DNA from: Alphaproteobacteria bacterium
GTDB lineage: Bacteria > Pseudomonadota > Alphaproteobacteria > ATCC43930 > CGMCC-115725
NCBI GenBank assembly: GCA_028871055.1
Contig: JAGWON010000004.1
Span: 1-64,000, forward strand
Reading direction: 5' to 3'
Length of the DNA stretch: 64,000 bases
Part shown: positions 1-8,188 of the stretch, in pieces
How the letters are laid out: each line of letters starts with the position of its first letter
Position numbering within the stretch: the stretch's first letter is position 1
Translations under genes and position numbers: made by a program
Notes under the pieces: model-generated
What the model was told of the DNA's origin: nothing
The model's input: the letters and a program-made list of their open reading frames with translations, nothing else
Database searches by the model: none

Positions 1-360
1 ACCTTCATCCTCTCGACCAAGGAAGACCATATCGCGCCGTGGCGATCGACCTATGTCGCGACACAACTCTATGCCGGACCGGTGACTTTCGTGCTCGCCG
101 CCTCGGGCCATATTGCCGGCGTGGTCAATCCGCCCGGCAAAGCGAAATACGGCCACTGGACGAACGACAAGCTGCCGAAGGATCCCGAGGCGTGGCTCAA
201 GGCAGCGCAATTCCACGACGGCTCGTGGTGGCCGCGCTGGGAGGAGTGGGTGAAGCAGTTCGCCGCTGGCGAGGTCGATGCGCGGAAGCCGGGCGACAGC
301 AAGCTCAAGCCGCTCGCCGACGCGCCAGGCACCTACGTGATGGTGAAATCGCAAGCGTAG
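1..360 (+). CDS. phaC: class I poly(3-hydroxyalkanoate) synthase, C-terminal part
   Basis: The reading frame is open from base 1, so the gene starts upstream of the window; only about 119 C-terminal residues are present. PHA synthase polymerises (R)-3-hydroxyacyl-CoA into storage polyester at the granule surface. Two parts of the catalytic triad are recognisable: the Asp in STKEDHIAPW and the His in ASGHIAGVVNPP. The family tail follows, with a Trp-rich GSWWPRWEEW segment and an APGTYVMVKS ending. The nucleophilic Cys lies outside the window. The stop is TAG at 358-360, and a DUF1330 gene follows 9 bases later on the same strand. Assignment is secure; the substrate-length class is inferred from the tail type. 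Confidence 0.9.
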   Translation, partial: TFILSTKEDHIAPWRSTYVATQLYAGPVTFVLAASGHIAGVVNPPGKAKYGHWTNDKLPKDPEAWLKAAQFHDGSWWPRWEEWVKQFAAGEVDARKPGDSKLKPLADAPGTYVMVKSQA

Positions 361-369
361 AAGTCTTGG

Positions 370-666
370 ATGGCAGCCTACGTCGTCAGCGATACCGAAA
401 TCGTCGACCGTGCCCTCGGCGAGCGCTATCGCGATCTTGCGCAAAAGAGCATCGCCAAGTACGGCGGACGCTATATCGTTCGCGGCGGCGACGTCACTAC
501 GGTCGAAGGCGGCTGGCAACCCAAGCTGTTTGTCATCGTCGAATTTCCCAGTATGGCACGGGCACGCGAATGGTATCGCTCGCCTGAATATGCCGAGGCG
601 CTCAAGCTCCGGCAAACCGCGCTCCGGCGCCGGCTGATTTTCGTCGAGGGTGTACCGCCAGCCTAA
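370..666 (+). CDS. DUF1330 family protein
   Basis: A 98-residue protein of the DUF1330 family, a small dimeric ferredoxin-like (alpha/beta barrel) fold without an established reaction. Family features are the YGGRYIVRGGDV segment, a VIVEFPS strand, and the EWYRSPEY motif near the C-terminus. It lies 9 bases after phaC and may be co-transcribed with it, although the ATG has only a weak ribosome binding site. Its 3' end overlaps the convergent MAPEG gene by 4 bases. A second member of the same family sits at 52697-52978, so the genome carries at least two paralogues. Function unknown. Confidence 0.85.
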   Translation: MAAYVVSDTEIVDRALGERYRDLAQKSIAKYGGRYIVRGGDVTTVEGGWQPKLFVIVEFPSMARAREWYRSPEYAEALKLRQTALRRRLIFVEGVPPA

Positions 667-1073
667 AGTGTCGCGTTCCGGACGAAGCACCAGATCAGCA
701 GCCCACCACCGGCCGCCAGAACGAGAAACGTCAGGTTCATACCGACGAAGCGGCCGGCTGACGCTTCTGCCGAGCGCGTCAAGCCCCAGGCATGCAGAAC
801 CCGACCGAGCACGAGAGCGATGCCGAGCGTATGCACGATCCAGGCGTGATAGCCGGCGGCCTCGACGACGACGATCACGAGCAACACCAGCGGCGTGTAT
901 TCGGCGAAATTCGCCTGAACGCGGATCGCGCGTTGGAGATCGGCGTGACCGCCGTCACCAAACCACGTGTGGCGTGCGGCCCTCAGACGGATGACCAACA
1001 CGCTCAGCACGAAAAAGATCAGCGCGCACAGGCCGACATAAAGCGGCGAGACGATCAGCGCGTGCGCGATCAT
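663..1073 (-). CDS. MAPEG family membrane protein
   Basis: A 136-residue integral membrane protein with four predicted hydrophobic helices, matching the MAPEG fold (membrane-associated proteins in eicosanoid and glutathione metabolism). Family signatures include the FGDGGHADLQRAIRVQANFA segment with the conserved RxQxN pattern after helix 1, and GRVLHAWGL before helix 3. Bacterial members are often glutathione-dependent, but the substrate here cannot be told. The ATG is preceded by a GGAGAG-type site. It lies 18 bases downstream of argC on the same strand and may be read through from it. Confidence 0.85.
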   Translation of the reverse strand: MIAHALIVSPLYVGLCALIFFVLSVLVIRLRAARHTWFGDGGHADLQRAIRVQANFAEYTPLVLLVIVVVEAAGYHAWIVHTLGIALVLGRVLHAWGLTRSAEASAGRFVGMNLTFLVLAAGGGLLIWCFVRNATL

Positions 1074-1091
1074 CCCCCCGCTCTCTCCGCT

Positions 1092-2054
1092 TTACCGCCG
1101 TTCCAACGCGAGGCCCGCGGTCTCGGGCAGGCCCAGCATCAGGTTGAGGTTCTGGACCGCGGCGCCCGCCGCGCCCTTGCCGAGATTGTCGAGCAGCGCC
1201 ACGAGCCGCGCCTGGCGCGTCGCGTCGGAGCCAAAAACATAGAGCTTCATGCGGTTGGTGCCGTTGAGCGCCTCGGGCTCGAGCGTCTTGAGCGTCGCCG
1301 CTTCCTCGAGCGAAGCCACTTCGATGAACGCCGCACCGGCATAGGCGCGCGCCAGCGCCGCATGAAGGTCCGTGAGCGTGGGCGAAGCCGGCAGAGCGTT
1401 CAGCTGCAACGGCACCTCGACGATCATGCCCTGGGCGTAGCGACCGACGGCCGGCGCGAAGAGCGGACGCTGCGTCAGGCCGGCGTGCAATTGCATCTCC
1501 GGCACATGCTTGTGCGCAAGGCCGAGCGCGTAAATGCGATAAGGCGCCTTGGTGTAGTTGGGCGCCGTCGTATCCTCGAATTCGGCGACCATGCTCCTGC
1601 CGCCGCCGGTATAACCGGAGACGGCGTTGACGGCGACCGGCCAGTTGCGCGGCAGCAGCTCCGCCTCGACCAGCGGCCGCACCAAGGCGATGAAACCGGT
1701 CGGATAACAGCCGGGATTGGCGACCCGGCGGGAATTCGCGATCGCGGCGCGCTGTTCGGCCGACATCTCGGGAAAGCCGTAGGTCCAGCCGCGCTCGGTG
1801 CGATGCGCCGTCGATGCGTCGATGACGCGCACCGAGTTGCTCTCGACGAGCGCCACGGCTTCGCGCGCCGCATCGTCGGGCAGGCACAGGATCACCAGGT
1901 CGGCGCCGTTCAACAGCTCGCGGCGGGCGCCCGCGTCCTTGCGCCGAGCCGGATCGATCGAGACCAGATCGAGGTCGCGCCGCGTCTTGAGCCGGCGGTG
2001 AATCTGCAGGCCGGTGGTGCCGGCCTCCCCGTCGATGAACACCTTGGGAGCCAT
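1092..2054 (-). CDS. argC: N-acetyl-gamma-glutamyl-phosphate reductase (type 2)
   Basis: ArgC reduces N-acetylglutamyl-5-phosphate to the semialdehyde with NADPH, the third step of arginine synthesis. At 320 residues it matches the shorter type 2 form. The N-terminus reads [17 protein letters not shown] (Rossmann Gly-rich loop), and the catalytic Cys116 lies in [10 protein letters not shown]. The gene follows rplM-rpsI on the same strand, as in many alphaproteobacteria, but a good terminator between rpsI and argC (2081-2113) suggests separate transcription. The downstream MAPEG gene is 18 bases away. Confidence 0.95.
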   Translation of the reverse strand: MAPKVFIDGEAGTTGLQIHRRLKTRRDLDLVSIDPARRKDAGARRELLNGADLVILCLPDDAAREAVALVESNSVRVIDASTAHRTERGWTYGFPEMSAEQRAAIANSRRVANPGCYPTGFIALVRPLVEAELLPRNWPVAVNAVSGYTGGGRSMVAEFEDTTAPNYTKAPYRIYALGLAHKHVPEMQLHAGLTQRPLFAPAVGRYAQGMIVEVPLQLNALPASPTLTDLHAALARAYAGAAFIEVASLEEAATLKTLEPEALNGTNRMKLYVFGSDATRQARLVALLDNLGKGAAGAAVQNLNLMLGLPETAGLALERR

Positions 2055-2080
2055 CGGGAACCTTTCACATAATCGCGCGC

Positions 2081-2113
2081 AAAAGAAAAGGGCACCGGCT
2101 TGCGCCGATGCCC
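2081..2113 (-). terminator. intrinsic terminator of the rplM-rpsI operon
   Basis: On the minus strand a 10-base stem GGGCATCGGC pairs with GCCGGTGCCC (one G-T pair) around a short GCAA-type loop and is followed directly by TTTTCTTTT. It lies just after the rpsI stop and before argC, where a rho-independent terminator would end the ribosomal protein transcript. Confidence 0.85.
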
Positions 2114-2137
2114 TGCATGCGTGAACCGCAGGTGGAA

Positions 2138-2623
2138 TCAGCGCTTCGAATACTGGAAGCGGCGGCGCGCCTTGGCGCGACCGTACTTCTTGCGCTCGAC
2201 GACGCGGCTGTCGCGGGTGAGGAAGCCGCCGGCCTTGAGCACGCCGCGCAGGCCCGGCTCGAAATAGGTCAGCGCCTTGCTGATGCCGTGGCGGACCGCG
2301 CCGGCCTGGCCGGAGAGGCCGCCGCCGGTGACGGTGCAGACGATGTCGTACTGGCCGACGCGCTGACAGATCGCGAACGGCTGGTTCAAGAGCATGCGCA
2401 GCACTGGCCGCGCGAAATAGGTCTGGCTGTCTTTGCCGTTGACGTTGATGACGCCCTTGCCTGGCTTGAGCCAGACGCGCGCGACGGCATTCTTGCGCTT
2501 ACCGGTGGCGTAGGCGCGGCCCTGCGCGTCGAGCCGCGGCTTCGCTTCCTCGGCCGCTGCTGCCGCCGTCTTGATCAGCTGCGCGCTCTGCGCCTCGCGG
2601 AGGGATTGTTGCAGGTCGGCCAT
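2138..2623 (-). CDS. rpsI: 30S ribosomal protein S9
   Basis: uS9 of the small subunit, whose C-terminal tail reaches the P-site tRNA. The protein is 161 residues, with an N-terminal extension of about 30 residues common in alphaproteobacteria. Recognisable parts are the [16 protein letters not shown] core, [19 protein letters not shown], and the basic [15 protein letters not shown]-terminus typical of S9. It starts 2 bases after the rplM stop, so the two are translationally linked. Confidence 0.98.
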   Translation of the reverse strand: MADLQQSLREAQSAQLIKTAAAAAEEAKPRLDAQGRAYATGKRKNAVARVWLKPGKGVINVNGKDSQTYFARPVLRMLLNQPFAICQRVGQYDIVCTVTGGGLSGQAGAVRHGISKALTYFEPGLRGVLKAGGFLTRDSRVVERKKYGRAKARRRFQYSKR

Positions 2624-2625
2624 GC

Positions 2626-3093
2626 TTACCTCTTGTTCTTCCGGTTCATCGCCGCGATGTCGAGCTTCTGCGGCTGCTGCGCCTCGTGCGGATGGCTCGA
2701 TCCCTTATACGCGAAGAGATGGCGCATCATCTTCCGGCCGAGAGGACCGCGCGGCATCATGCGCTCCACCGCCTTGACAATGACGCGCTCGGGATGCTGG
2801 CCGGCCAGGATCGAGCCCTTGGTCAGCTCTTTGAGGCCGCCGGGATAGCCGGTGTAGTGACGATTGAGGCTCTGCTTGGCCTTGTTGCCGGTGAGCGCCA
2901 CCTTCTCGGCGTTGACGACGACGACGTTGTCGCCGCAATCCATGTGCGGCGTGTAGCTCGCCCTGTGCTTGCCCTTGAGCCGCGTGGCGATGAGCGACGC
3001 CAGCCGGCCGAGCACCAGGCCGTCGGCGTCGATGAGCAGCCACTTCTTGTCGAGTTCCTTGGGCTTGAGCGAAACGGTCTGGCCGGCGTGCAT
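2626..3093 (-). CDS. rplM: 50S ribosomal protein L13
   Basis: uL13 of the large subunit, an early assembly protein. The 155-residue length is normal. Signatures include [18 protein letters not shown] near the N-terminus, the [18 protein letters not shown] strand region, and [20 protein letters not shown]. It is the first gene of a two-gene operon with rpsI (gap 2 bases), with a near-consensus promoter about 30 bases upstream of the start. Confidence 0.98.
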   Translation of the reverse strand: MHAGQTVSLKPKELDKKWLLIDADGLVLGRLASLIATRLKGKHRASYTPHMDCGDNVVVVNAEKVALTGNKAKQSLNRHYTGYPGGLKELTKGSILAGQHPERVIVKAVERMMPRGPLGRKMMRHLFAYKGSSHPHEAQQPQKLDIAAMNRKNKR

Positions 3094-3120
3094 GGTTTGT
3101 CTGTCCCCGCGAAGGCGCGC

Positions 3121-3149
3121 ACCCTAGGGAAAGAGCCCGGCCGCGTCAA
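3121..3149 (-). promoter_or_regulatory. sigma-70 type promoter for rplM-rpsI
   Basis: On the minus strand TTGACG (3149-3144) and TAGGGT (3126-3121) are separated by exactly 17 bases. The -35 box matches 5 of 6 consensus bases. Transcription would start about 20 bases before the rplM ATG at 3093. Confidence 0.7.
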
Positions 3150-3175
3150 GCTTTAAGGCCGGGTATTATGATACC

Positions 3176-3610
3176 TTAGCTGGCTTCATCGCCCTTGTCG
3201 GGCGGCAGCGAATAGGTGGCGGTGACGTGGGCCACCATGGTCGGATCGCCTTCGGAAAACAGCTCGGCCTCGCCCACCGCCAAGCGCTTGCCCAGCTTCA
3301 AGAGCCGCGCCTCGACGATAAGCGCCATCGGCGGTGGCTTGCGCAGGAAATTGATCGTCAGGCTGGTGGTCACCGCGAGCTCTTTCTTGCCGACCGCGGC
3401 CAGCACCGCGCCGTAGATCGCGAGATCGGCGAGGCCCATCATCATCGGCCCGCTGATCGTGCCGCCCGGACGGAGGAAATCGGCGCGGTACGGCAGGCGG
3501 AAAATCGCCCGCTCGCGCGTTAGCTCCACCGTCTCGACGCCGAGCGTCGCGGCGAAAGGCGCACCCTCGCGCAGCAGCGCCTCGAATTCGGCCGCGGTGA
3601 TGCGCGTCAT
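3176..3610 (-). CDS. PaaI-like hotdog-fold thioesterase
   Basis: A 144-residue hotdog-fold protein of the PaaI/YbgC-type acyl-CoA thioesterase group. The family helix lies in the RPGGTISGPMMMGLADLAIY segment, where PaaI enzymes carry their G-G-x-x-x-x-D-type active site, followed by a central strand TTSLTINFLRKP. The substrate cannot be read from sequence. It starts 4 bases after the HpnL-like gene and is the last gene of that minus-strand set. Confidence 0.8.
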   Translation of the reverse strand: MTRITAAEFEALLREGAPFAATLGVETVELTRERAIFRLPYRADFLRPGGTISGPMMMGLADLAIYGAVLAAVGKKELAVTTSLTINFLRKPPPMALIVEARLLKLGKRLAVGEAELFSEGDPTMVAHVTATYSLPPDKGDEAS

Positions 3611-3614
3611 CGCC

Positions 3615-4613
3615 TCAGCGCACTTCCTTGCTGGCGCGCAGCTGACGGCCGGCGCGCAAAGCGCGCCGCCCCTCGGTTCCCTGCCACACGAGCAAGGCCG
3701 GCACGCCGATGGTCAGGTCGCGGCCACGCTTCAACAGCGACAGCGCCAGCGCGATCTCGGGCGACAGGCCGAACAGCGCGCCGAGCACGACGTAGGCGCC
3801 TTCCTGCACGCCGACGGCGTTGGGGACGAAGAAGGCAAAGCTGCGCAGCGCATAGAGCAGGCTCTCGATGGTCAGCACGGCGCCGATGCCCAAGGGCACG
3901 CCCATGAGGTGGAGCGCGATCCAGGCCTCGATGCCGTTGGCGAACCAGCCGGCGAGATGGAGGACGAAGCCGAGCTGCGGGCCGACCATCCGCATATACA
4001 TCATGTGGATGTGATGGTTGAGTGCACGCGTATGCTCAGCCGCGTCCGGCAGCCAGCGCGGCGCAAGCCGTTCCGCCAGACGCTCGACCACGCCCATGCC
4101 GCGCCGCTGCACGAAGATGAAGGCGAAAACGGCGAAGACGGCGACGATCAGCCCGACGCCCAGCGACTTGGCGATCGCAGCATTGGGACGAAACCAGACC
4201 AGCAGGCCGAGGCCGACCGCGGCGTAGACGAGCTGCGCCAGCGTCTCGAGGGTGACGTCGACGACGGTCGAGGCTAAGGACAGGGTTCCCGGCAGGCCGG
4301 CGATCGTGACGGCGCGCGCGCCCATGGCGAAGCCGCCGAGCTGCGACAGCGGCAGCACCTCGGCGCCGGCATCGCGCACGATCCGGCCCCAGATCAGCGC
4401 GCCGGGACCGACCGATCGCGGCGGCGGCAGCACCGTGTACCACGCGACGCCCAGCAGCCCGAGCAGCCCGAGGTGGTACAGGCAGACGACGGCGAAGCCG
4501 CTCCAGCGGATCGCGCGCAGCGCGCTCCACACGTCGCCGAAGCCGTAATAGCCGACGATGAAGGTGCCGAGCAGCAATCCGAGGATTGCCGCGACGATGC
4601 TGACGATCCGCAT
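3615..4613 (-). CDS. hpnL: HpnL-like polytopic membrane protein (LPG synthase/YbhN transmembrane family)
   Basis: About 332 residues, with multiple hydrophobic helices throughout. The C-terminal block (RSFAFFVPNAVGVQEGAYV, then a GLSPEIALALSLLKRGRD-like run and VPALLVWQ) and the central STVVDVTLETLAQLVYA match the HpnL branch of the lysylphosphatidylglycerol synthase transmembrane family, linked to hopanoid lipid biology. The start at 4613 is chosen because its ATG overlaps the upstream stop as TGATG; an upstream in-frame start at 4640 would lie inside the previous gene. No other hopanoid gene is in the window, so the HpnL name rests on sequence resemblance only. Confidence 0.75.
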   Translation of the reverse strand: MRIVSIVAAILGLLLGTFIVGYYGFGDVWSALRAIRWSGFAVVCLYHLGLLGLLGVAWYTVLPPPRSVGPGALIWGRIVRDAGAEVLPLSQLGGFAMGARAVTIAGLPGTLSLASTVVDVTLETLAQLVYAAVGLGLLVWFRPNAAIAKSLGVGLIVAVFAVFAFIFVQRRGMGVVERLAERLAPRWLPDAAEHTRALNHHIHMMYMRMVGPQLGFVLHLAGWFANGIEAWIALHLMGVPLGIGAVLTIESLLYALRSFAFFVPNAVGVQEGAYVVLGALFGLSPEIALALSLLKRGRDLTIGVPALLVWQGTEGRRALRAGRQLRASKEVR

Positions 4614-6358
4614 CACGCCGGATCGCGGCGAAAGCTCCACAGCCGCAGGCTGGAGAGCGCGACGTCGGCAAGCTTCGGCAAAAAGCTGGGCCGCAGCAGG
4701 CCTTGGTCGAATTCCTTCATGCGGCGGGCGTTCTCGCCGTAGCAGTCCTCGAGGAAGCGGCGGAAGGTGAAGCCTTCGAGGAAGACACTGGCCTGCGTCG
4801 CCGAGAAATCCTTGCCGTCGTTCCGTTGCGCGCCGCGCCGCGCGGTGCCGACCAGACGCTTCAACGCGCGGTAATAGTAACGCAGGCTGGTCAGGCCGCG
4901 CCGCCAGGCCGAGGCCCGGCCGCGTCGCGCCTCGTTGTAGGCCATCCAGTTGACGAAGAAGACGATGTGGCGCGTCTCCTCGTACATCAGCGTCTCGAAG
5001 ATCGCGAACATGGAGTCCGGCAGGAACCCGGCCTCATGCGCGATCTTGAACACGCCGAATCCCAAGAAGGAGTCGACGCATTCGCCGAAGCCGAAATCCT
5101 TGAACGCGGTCACGATGTCGTCGGGCAGTTTGTCGAGCGGGTGCTCCTGCACGTCGATGCCGTAGCGCCGGATCATCACCCGGATGAGTTCGGCGTGGCG
5201 CGCCTCCTCGAAGCCTTGCAGCGCGATCGCCTCCTTGAGCACCGGATCATCGACCGTCTCGGTGAACTGCTTGACGATGGCGCCGGCGCGCAGCTCGGTG
5301 TGCAGCACCTCCTGCCAGAACGGCACCCCACGCAGGCGGGCGAGCGCCGCGTCGTCGAGTTCCGGCCACGGCAGCGTCTCGGGCTCATAATCCTGATAGG
5401 TCGCCTTGAAGTGCTGGCAGAACAGGTCGCGATGCGCCGCGCTGCCGAGCTCGACCGTCTTCTTTCCGCCACGCATGAAGCGCCGTGCGAACCGCACCAG
5501 CCGCGGCACGACAGTCGGCCGCAGCAGGCGCGGATCGTAGCCGGCAAGTCGCCGGTCGTTCTCGGCGAGGCAGAGGTCCATGAGCTCCGCCGCCGGGAGC
5601 TCGACGCCGACCGACTTGCTGCCGGTCACGGTGAAGTTGTTGTCGGCGTCGGGCGCGCCGCCGATGCCGCGGGCGATGCCGATGCGCTCCCAGATCAGGA
5701 ACGCCCACACGCCGAGCACCTTGAGCGCGAACCACGGCCGCCGCCACCACTTCATGTTGCGCTTGTGCCAGGCGACCCAGTTGACGAAGAAGAGGATGTG
5801 CCGGCCTTCCTCCTGCATCACCGGCTCGAAGGTGTCGACCAGCGCGGGCGGAAAATAACCCGAGCGCTTGGCGACCTCGAACAGGCCGAAGGCGAAGAAG
5901 CTGTCGATGCATTCGCTGTATCCGGTGACCATGAAGGCCCATTCCGGATCGCGTGGCGTGAGATAGGGCGGCTCCGCCGCGAGCTTGATGCCGTAGGCCT
6001 GCACCATGTTGGCAAGCACCTCCTTGTGCCGGCCTTCCTCGAAGCCGTTGAGGTCGATCGCCTCCTTGAGGAGCTCGTCGGACACGGTCTTGCCGTAGGT
6101 CACGACGCGGAGCCGCGCCTTGCCCTCGGTCTGCACGGCGATGTCCCAGATCGGCAGCGAGACCAGCCGCTCGCGCGCGTCAGGGTCGAGCTTCGGCCAG
6201 TCGATCACCGCCGGCTTGTAGGGATCGAAGGTGTCGAGCAGCATTCGGCAGAACAGTGTCTTGTGCTGCTCGCTACCGGGGCGGACAGGCCCCGGCCCGC
6301 CTTCCTGGCCGCGCCAGATCCGTGCCGCGCGGTCGGCGTCTGCGACCGATGAATCCAC
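4613..6358 (-). CDS. tandem-duplicated ferritin-like (di-iron type) protein
   Basis: A 581-residue protein made of two homologous halves offset by about 277 residues. HKTLFC (32-37) matches HRDLFC (309-314); GFEEGRH (105-111) matches GFEEARH (382-388); EEGRHILFFVNW (183-194) matches EETRHIVFFVNW (460-471). Each half carries a Glu (78; 355), an E-x-x-H (108/111; 385/388), another Glu (149; 426) and a second E-x-x-H (184/187; 461/464), the ligand pattern of four-helix di-iron proteins. The residues are seen; iron binding is inferred and the reaction unknown. The start is GTG with GGGA 7 bases upstream. The stop overlaps the HpnL-like start, so the two are translationally coupled. Confidence 0.85.
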   Translation of the reverse strand: MDSSVADADRAARIWRGQEGGPGPVRPGSEQHKTLFCRMLLDTFDPYKPAVIDWPKLDPDARERLVSLPIWDIAVQTEGKARLRVVTYGKTVSDELLKEAIDLNGFEEGRHKEVLANMVQAYGIKLAAEPPYLTPRDPEWAFMVTGYSECIDSFFAFGLFEVAKRSGYFPPALVDTFEPVMQEEGRHILFFVNWVAWHKRNMKWWRRPWFALKVLGVWAFLIWERIGIARGIGGAPDADNNFTVTGSKSVGVELPAAELMDLCLAENDRRLAGYDPRLLRPTVVPRLVRFARRFMRGGKKTVELGSAAHRDLFCQHFKATYQDYEPETLPWPELDDAALARLRGVPFWQEVLHTELRAGAIVKQFTETVDDPVLKEAIALQGFEEARHAELIRVMIRRYGIDVQEHPLDKLPDDIVTAFKDFGFGECVDSFLGFGVFKIAHEAGFLPDSMFAIFETLMYEETRHIVFFVNWMAYNEARRGRASAWRRGLTSLRYYYRALKRLVGTARRGAQRNDGKDFSATQASVFLEGFTFRRFLEDCYGENARRMKEFDQGLLRPSFLPKLADVALSSLRLWSFRRDPA

Positions 6359-6458
6359 CGAAGGTCCCTTTCCTTAGACCGCCGCGGTCATATTACCCAA
6401 ACCCGAGACCGGACATGAGCCAAATCGCCGCGCCGGAGCCGCTCTCGCTGGGCCCGAA

Positions 6459-7385
6459 TCAGCGCGCCGCCGGTGCCGCGCCGGCTGTTGCGGCGGTGGT
6501 CCGGCGGTCGGCGCGAATGTGCTCGAGATAGGCCACGATGTCGCGCCGCGCATTCGCCTCGAGCACCTTGATCGGCATTTTGTTGCCCGGCACGAGGGCC
6601 TGCGGGTCGGCCAGCCAGCGGTCGAGATTGGCGACGGTCCAGGCGAGACTCGCGTGCCGCAACGCCGGCGAATACGGATAGCCCGGCGCGCTGCCGGCGG
6701 CACGGTCGAACACGGTGCCGAGCGGCGGCCCGATCTTCACGCGGTCGAGCGCATGACATCCCGAGCAGCGCTCAGCGAAGAGCTTCGCGCCCCGCACCGG
6801 ATCGGGCGGCGCGTTCGGGTCGAAGCGCGATAGGTTCTCGATATCGTCGGGCTTCTCGGCGCGGAAGAAGGTGTAGGACAACGTGATCGTGTCGACATCC
6901 TTGGCTTCGGGATCCTTGTCGAGCGCCGGATCGACGAAGAAGTCGACCGGCATGGTCACGGTCTTGCCGGGCGCCAGCAGCTCGTCGCTGAAGCAGAAGC
7001 ACTGGATCTTGTCGAAATAGAGACCGATCTTGGCCGGCGTCACGTTGAAGGTGGCATGGCCCACGGTCGGCGTGGTGCCGGTATTGGTGGCGGAGAAATA
7101 GACGAGCTTCTCCTCGCCGAGATGGACCTTGACCGATTCCTGGAGCGGGGCGAAGCGCCACGGCAAATCGGGGGCGACCGACGTGCTGAAGCGGACGGTG
7201 ACGACGCGGCGCGAGATCGTGCCGGCGTCGGCCACCACGCGCTGCGTCGTGCCGTTATAGCCGGTCGCGGCGCAGAACAGGCGATAGAGCGGCACCGAGA
7301 ACGCGACCAGCGTCAGCATCGCGACGAGGATGCCGCCCAGCACGACGACCGTTCGCACGTTGCGCTGTCTGCGACCTGCGGCCAT
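6459..7385 (-). CDS. ctaG: Cox11/CtaG copper chaperone fused to a C-terminal cytochrome c domain
   Basis: Residues 1-190 are a complete Cox11, the membrane-anchored copper chaperone for the CuB site of cytochrome c oxidase: one N-terminal transmembrane helix (about 12-31), the conserved LFCAATGYNGTTQ with Cys38, and the copper motif KIQCFCF with Cys129 and Cys131. From about 192 a class I cytochrome c domain follows without interruption: GAKLFAERCSGCHALD gives the haem site (Cys207, Cys210, His211), and Met270 in GNKMP is the likely sixth ligand. Normal Cox11 is about 190-200 residues, so this is a true extra domain. No other cytochrome oxidase gene is adjacent. The ATG at 7385 is the only reasonable start. 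Confidence 0.9.
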   Translation of the reverse strand: MAAGRRQRNVRTVVVLGGILVAMLTLVAFSVPLYRLFCAATGYNGTTQRVVADAGTISRRVVTVRFSTSVAPDLPWRFAPLQESVKVHLGEEKLVYFSATNTGTTPTVGHATFNVTPAKIGLYFDKIQCFCFSDELLAPGKTVTMPVDFFVDPALDKDPEAKDVDTITLSYTFFRAEKPDDIENLSRFDPNAPPDPVRGAKLFAERCSGCHALDRVKIGPPLGTVFDRAAGSAPGYPYSPALRHASLAWTVANLDRWLADPQALVPGNKMPIKVLEANARRDIVAYLEHIRADRRTTAATAGAAPAAR

Positions 7386-7610
7386 CGCGCCGCTACCTCG
7401 ACCCGCTCATGTTGGGCACGCCGTCCGCGCCTGTCATGTCAGTGATTTTTGATTGCATTGCTGCCGTGATCATAGCGCCGGTTACAGGCGCCGCACGCGT
7501 CGAGAGCGTGGCGCGGTGTCGCAGAATTCCGCCCTTTCTGCACTATTCATGAAGGATATTTCATCTCGTACGATGGCGGCCGCGGTTGCGCCCAAAATTC
7601 ACGCCCCGCG

Positions 7611-7640
7611 TGGACAAAACCCAGCTTGGTCGCATATAAT
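7611..7640 (+). promoter_or_regulatory. strong sigma-70 type promoter for the small secreted protein gene
   Basis: TGGACA at 7611-7616 (5 of 6 consensus) and a perfect TATAAT at 7635-7640 are separated by 18 bases. The start point would fall near 7647, giving a leader of about 25 bases before the ATG at 7672. This is the best promoter-like match noticed in the window. Confidence 0.7.
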
Positions 7641-7671
7641 CAGTCGAATTCATTGGTCTAGTGGGGTTCCC

Positions 7672-8001
7672 ATGCGCTCTGGCCTTCTGGCGTCCGTTGT
7701 GTTCGCGGCTCTCGTTGCGGCCGCGCCGGTATCGTTCGCGTTCGAGGTGCAGCACACGCCGAACAATTCGGGTCCTGGCGCCAATTTCAGCAATAATCCG
7801 GACAGCCAAAGCGACAGCATGTCCGCCAACCTCGCGGGCAACAATACCGGTAACAGCCCGATCCTGCATTTCGGCAACACATCGATGAGCTTCAGCGGCG
7901 GCAACGGTGGCTCGAACAACACCTACGGCATGTCGCCGGCGTATCGGGAACAGTTCATGGGCGGTCCCGATCAGATCGGCAGCGCGATTTCGCCGCGGTG
8001 A
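7672..8001 (+). CDS. small secreted Asn/Ser/Gly-rich protein
   Basis: A 109-residue protein starting with a clear signal peptide: MRSG, a hydrophobic core LLASVVFAALVAAAP, and a likely cleavage after VSFA, leaving a mature chain of about 86 residues. The mature part is rich in Asn, Ser and Gly (NNSGPGANFSNNPDS, GGNGGSNN) with few charged residues and no Cys. The ATG at 7672 is preferred over an in-frame ATG at 7453 because a strong promoter lies between them, GTGGGG precedes it, and the signal peptide begins exactly there. I do not recognise a family. A small surface or matrix protein is a guess. Confidence 0.65.
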   Translation: MRSGLLASVVFAALVAAAPVSFAFEVQHTPNNSGPGANFSNNPDSQSDSMSANLAGNNTGNSPILHFGNTSMSFSGGNGGSNNTYGMSPAYREQFMGGPDQIGSAISPR

Positions 8002-8005
8002 CGTC

Positions 8006-8083
8006 ATGAACCCGCCCGCGCGGGAACAGGCCGTGCCGGCGAAGGCGGTCTGCCCATTCTGCGGCGCACCGCTGCTCGGTTAG
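8006..8083 (+). CDS. possible 25-residue peptide with a CPFCG zinc-knuckle pair
   Basis: A short ATG-to-TAG frame begins 4 bases after the secreted-protein stop and encodes a basic peptide ending in VCPFCGAPLLG. The CxxC followed by Gly is the knuckle of zinc ribbons, but a second pair is missing. It could be a translated microprotein, a truncated zinc-ribbon gene or chance. No clear ribosome binding site is seen. Confidence 0.2.
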   Translation: MNPPAREQAVPAKAVCPFCGAPLLG

Positions 8084-8188
8084 CGTACCAATCTCCTCGA
8101 CGACGTCGCGGTTGCGCACTCGGCCAGCGCCTGACTGGAGCCGGCGGTCGCCGCGCCGCGATTCATCGATGCAACGAACCGGCGGCTG

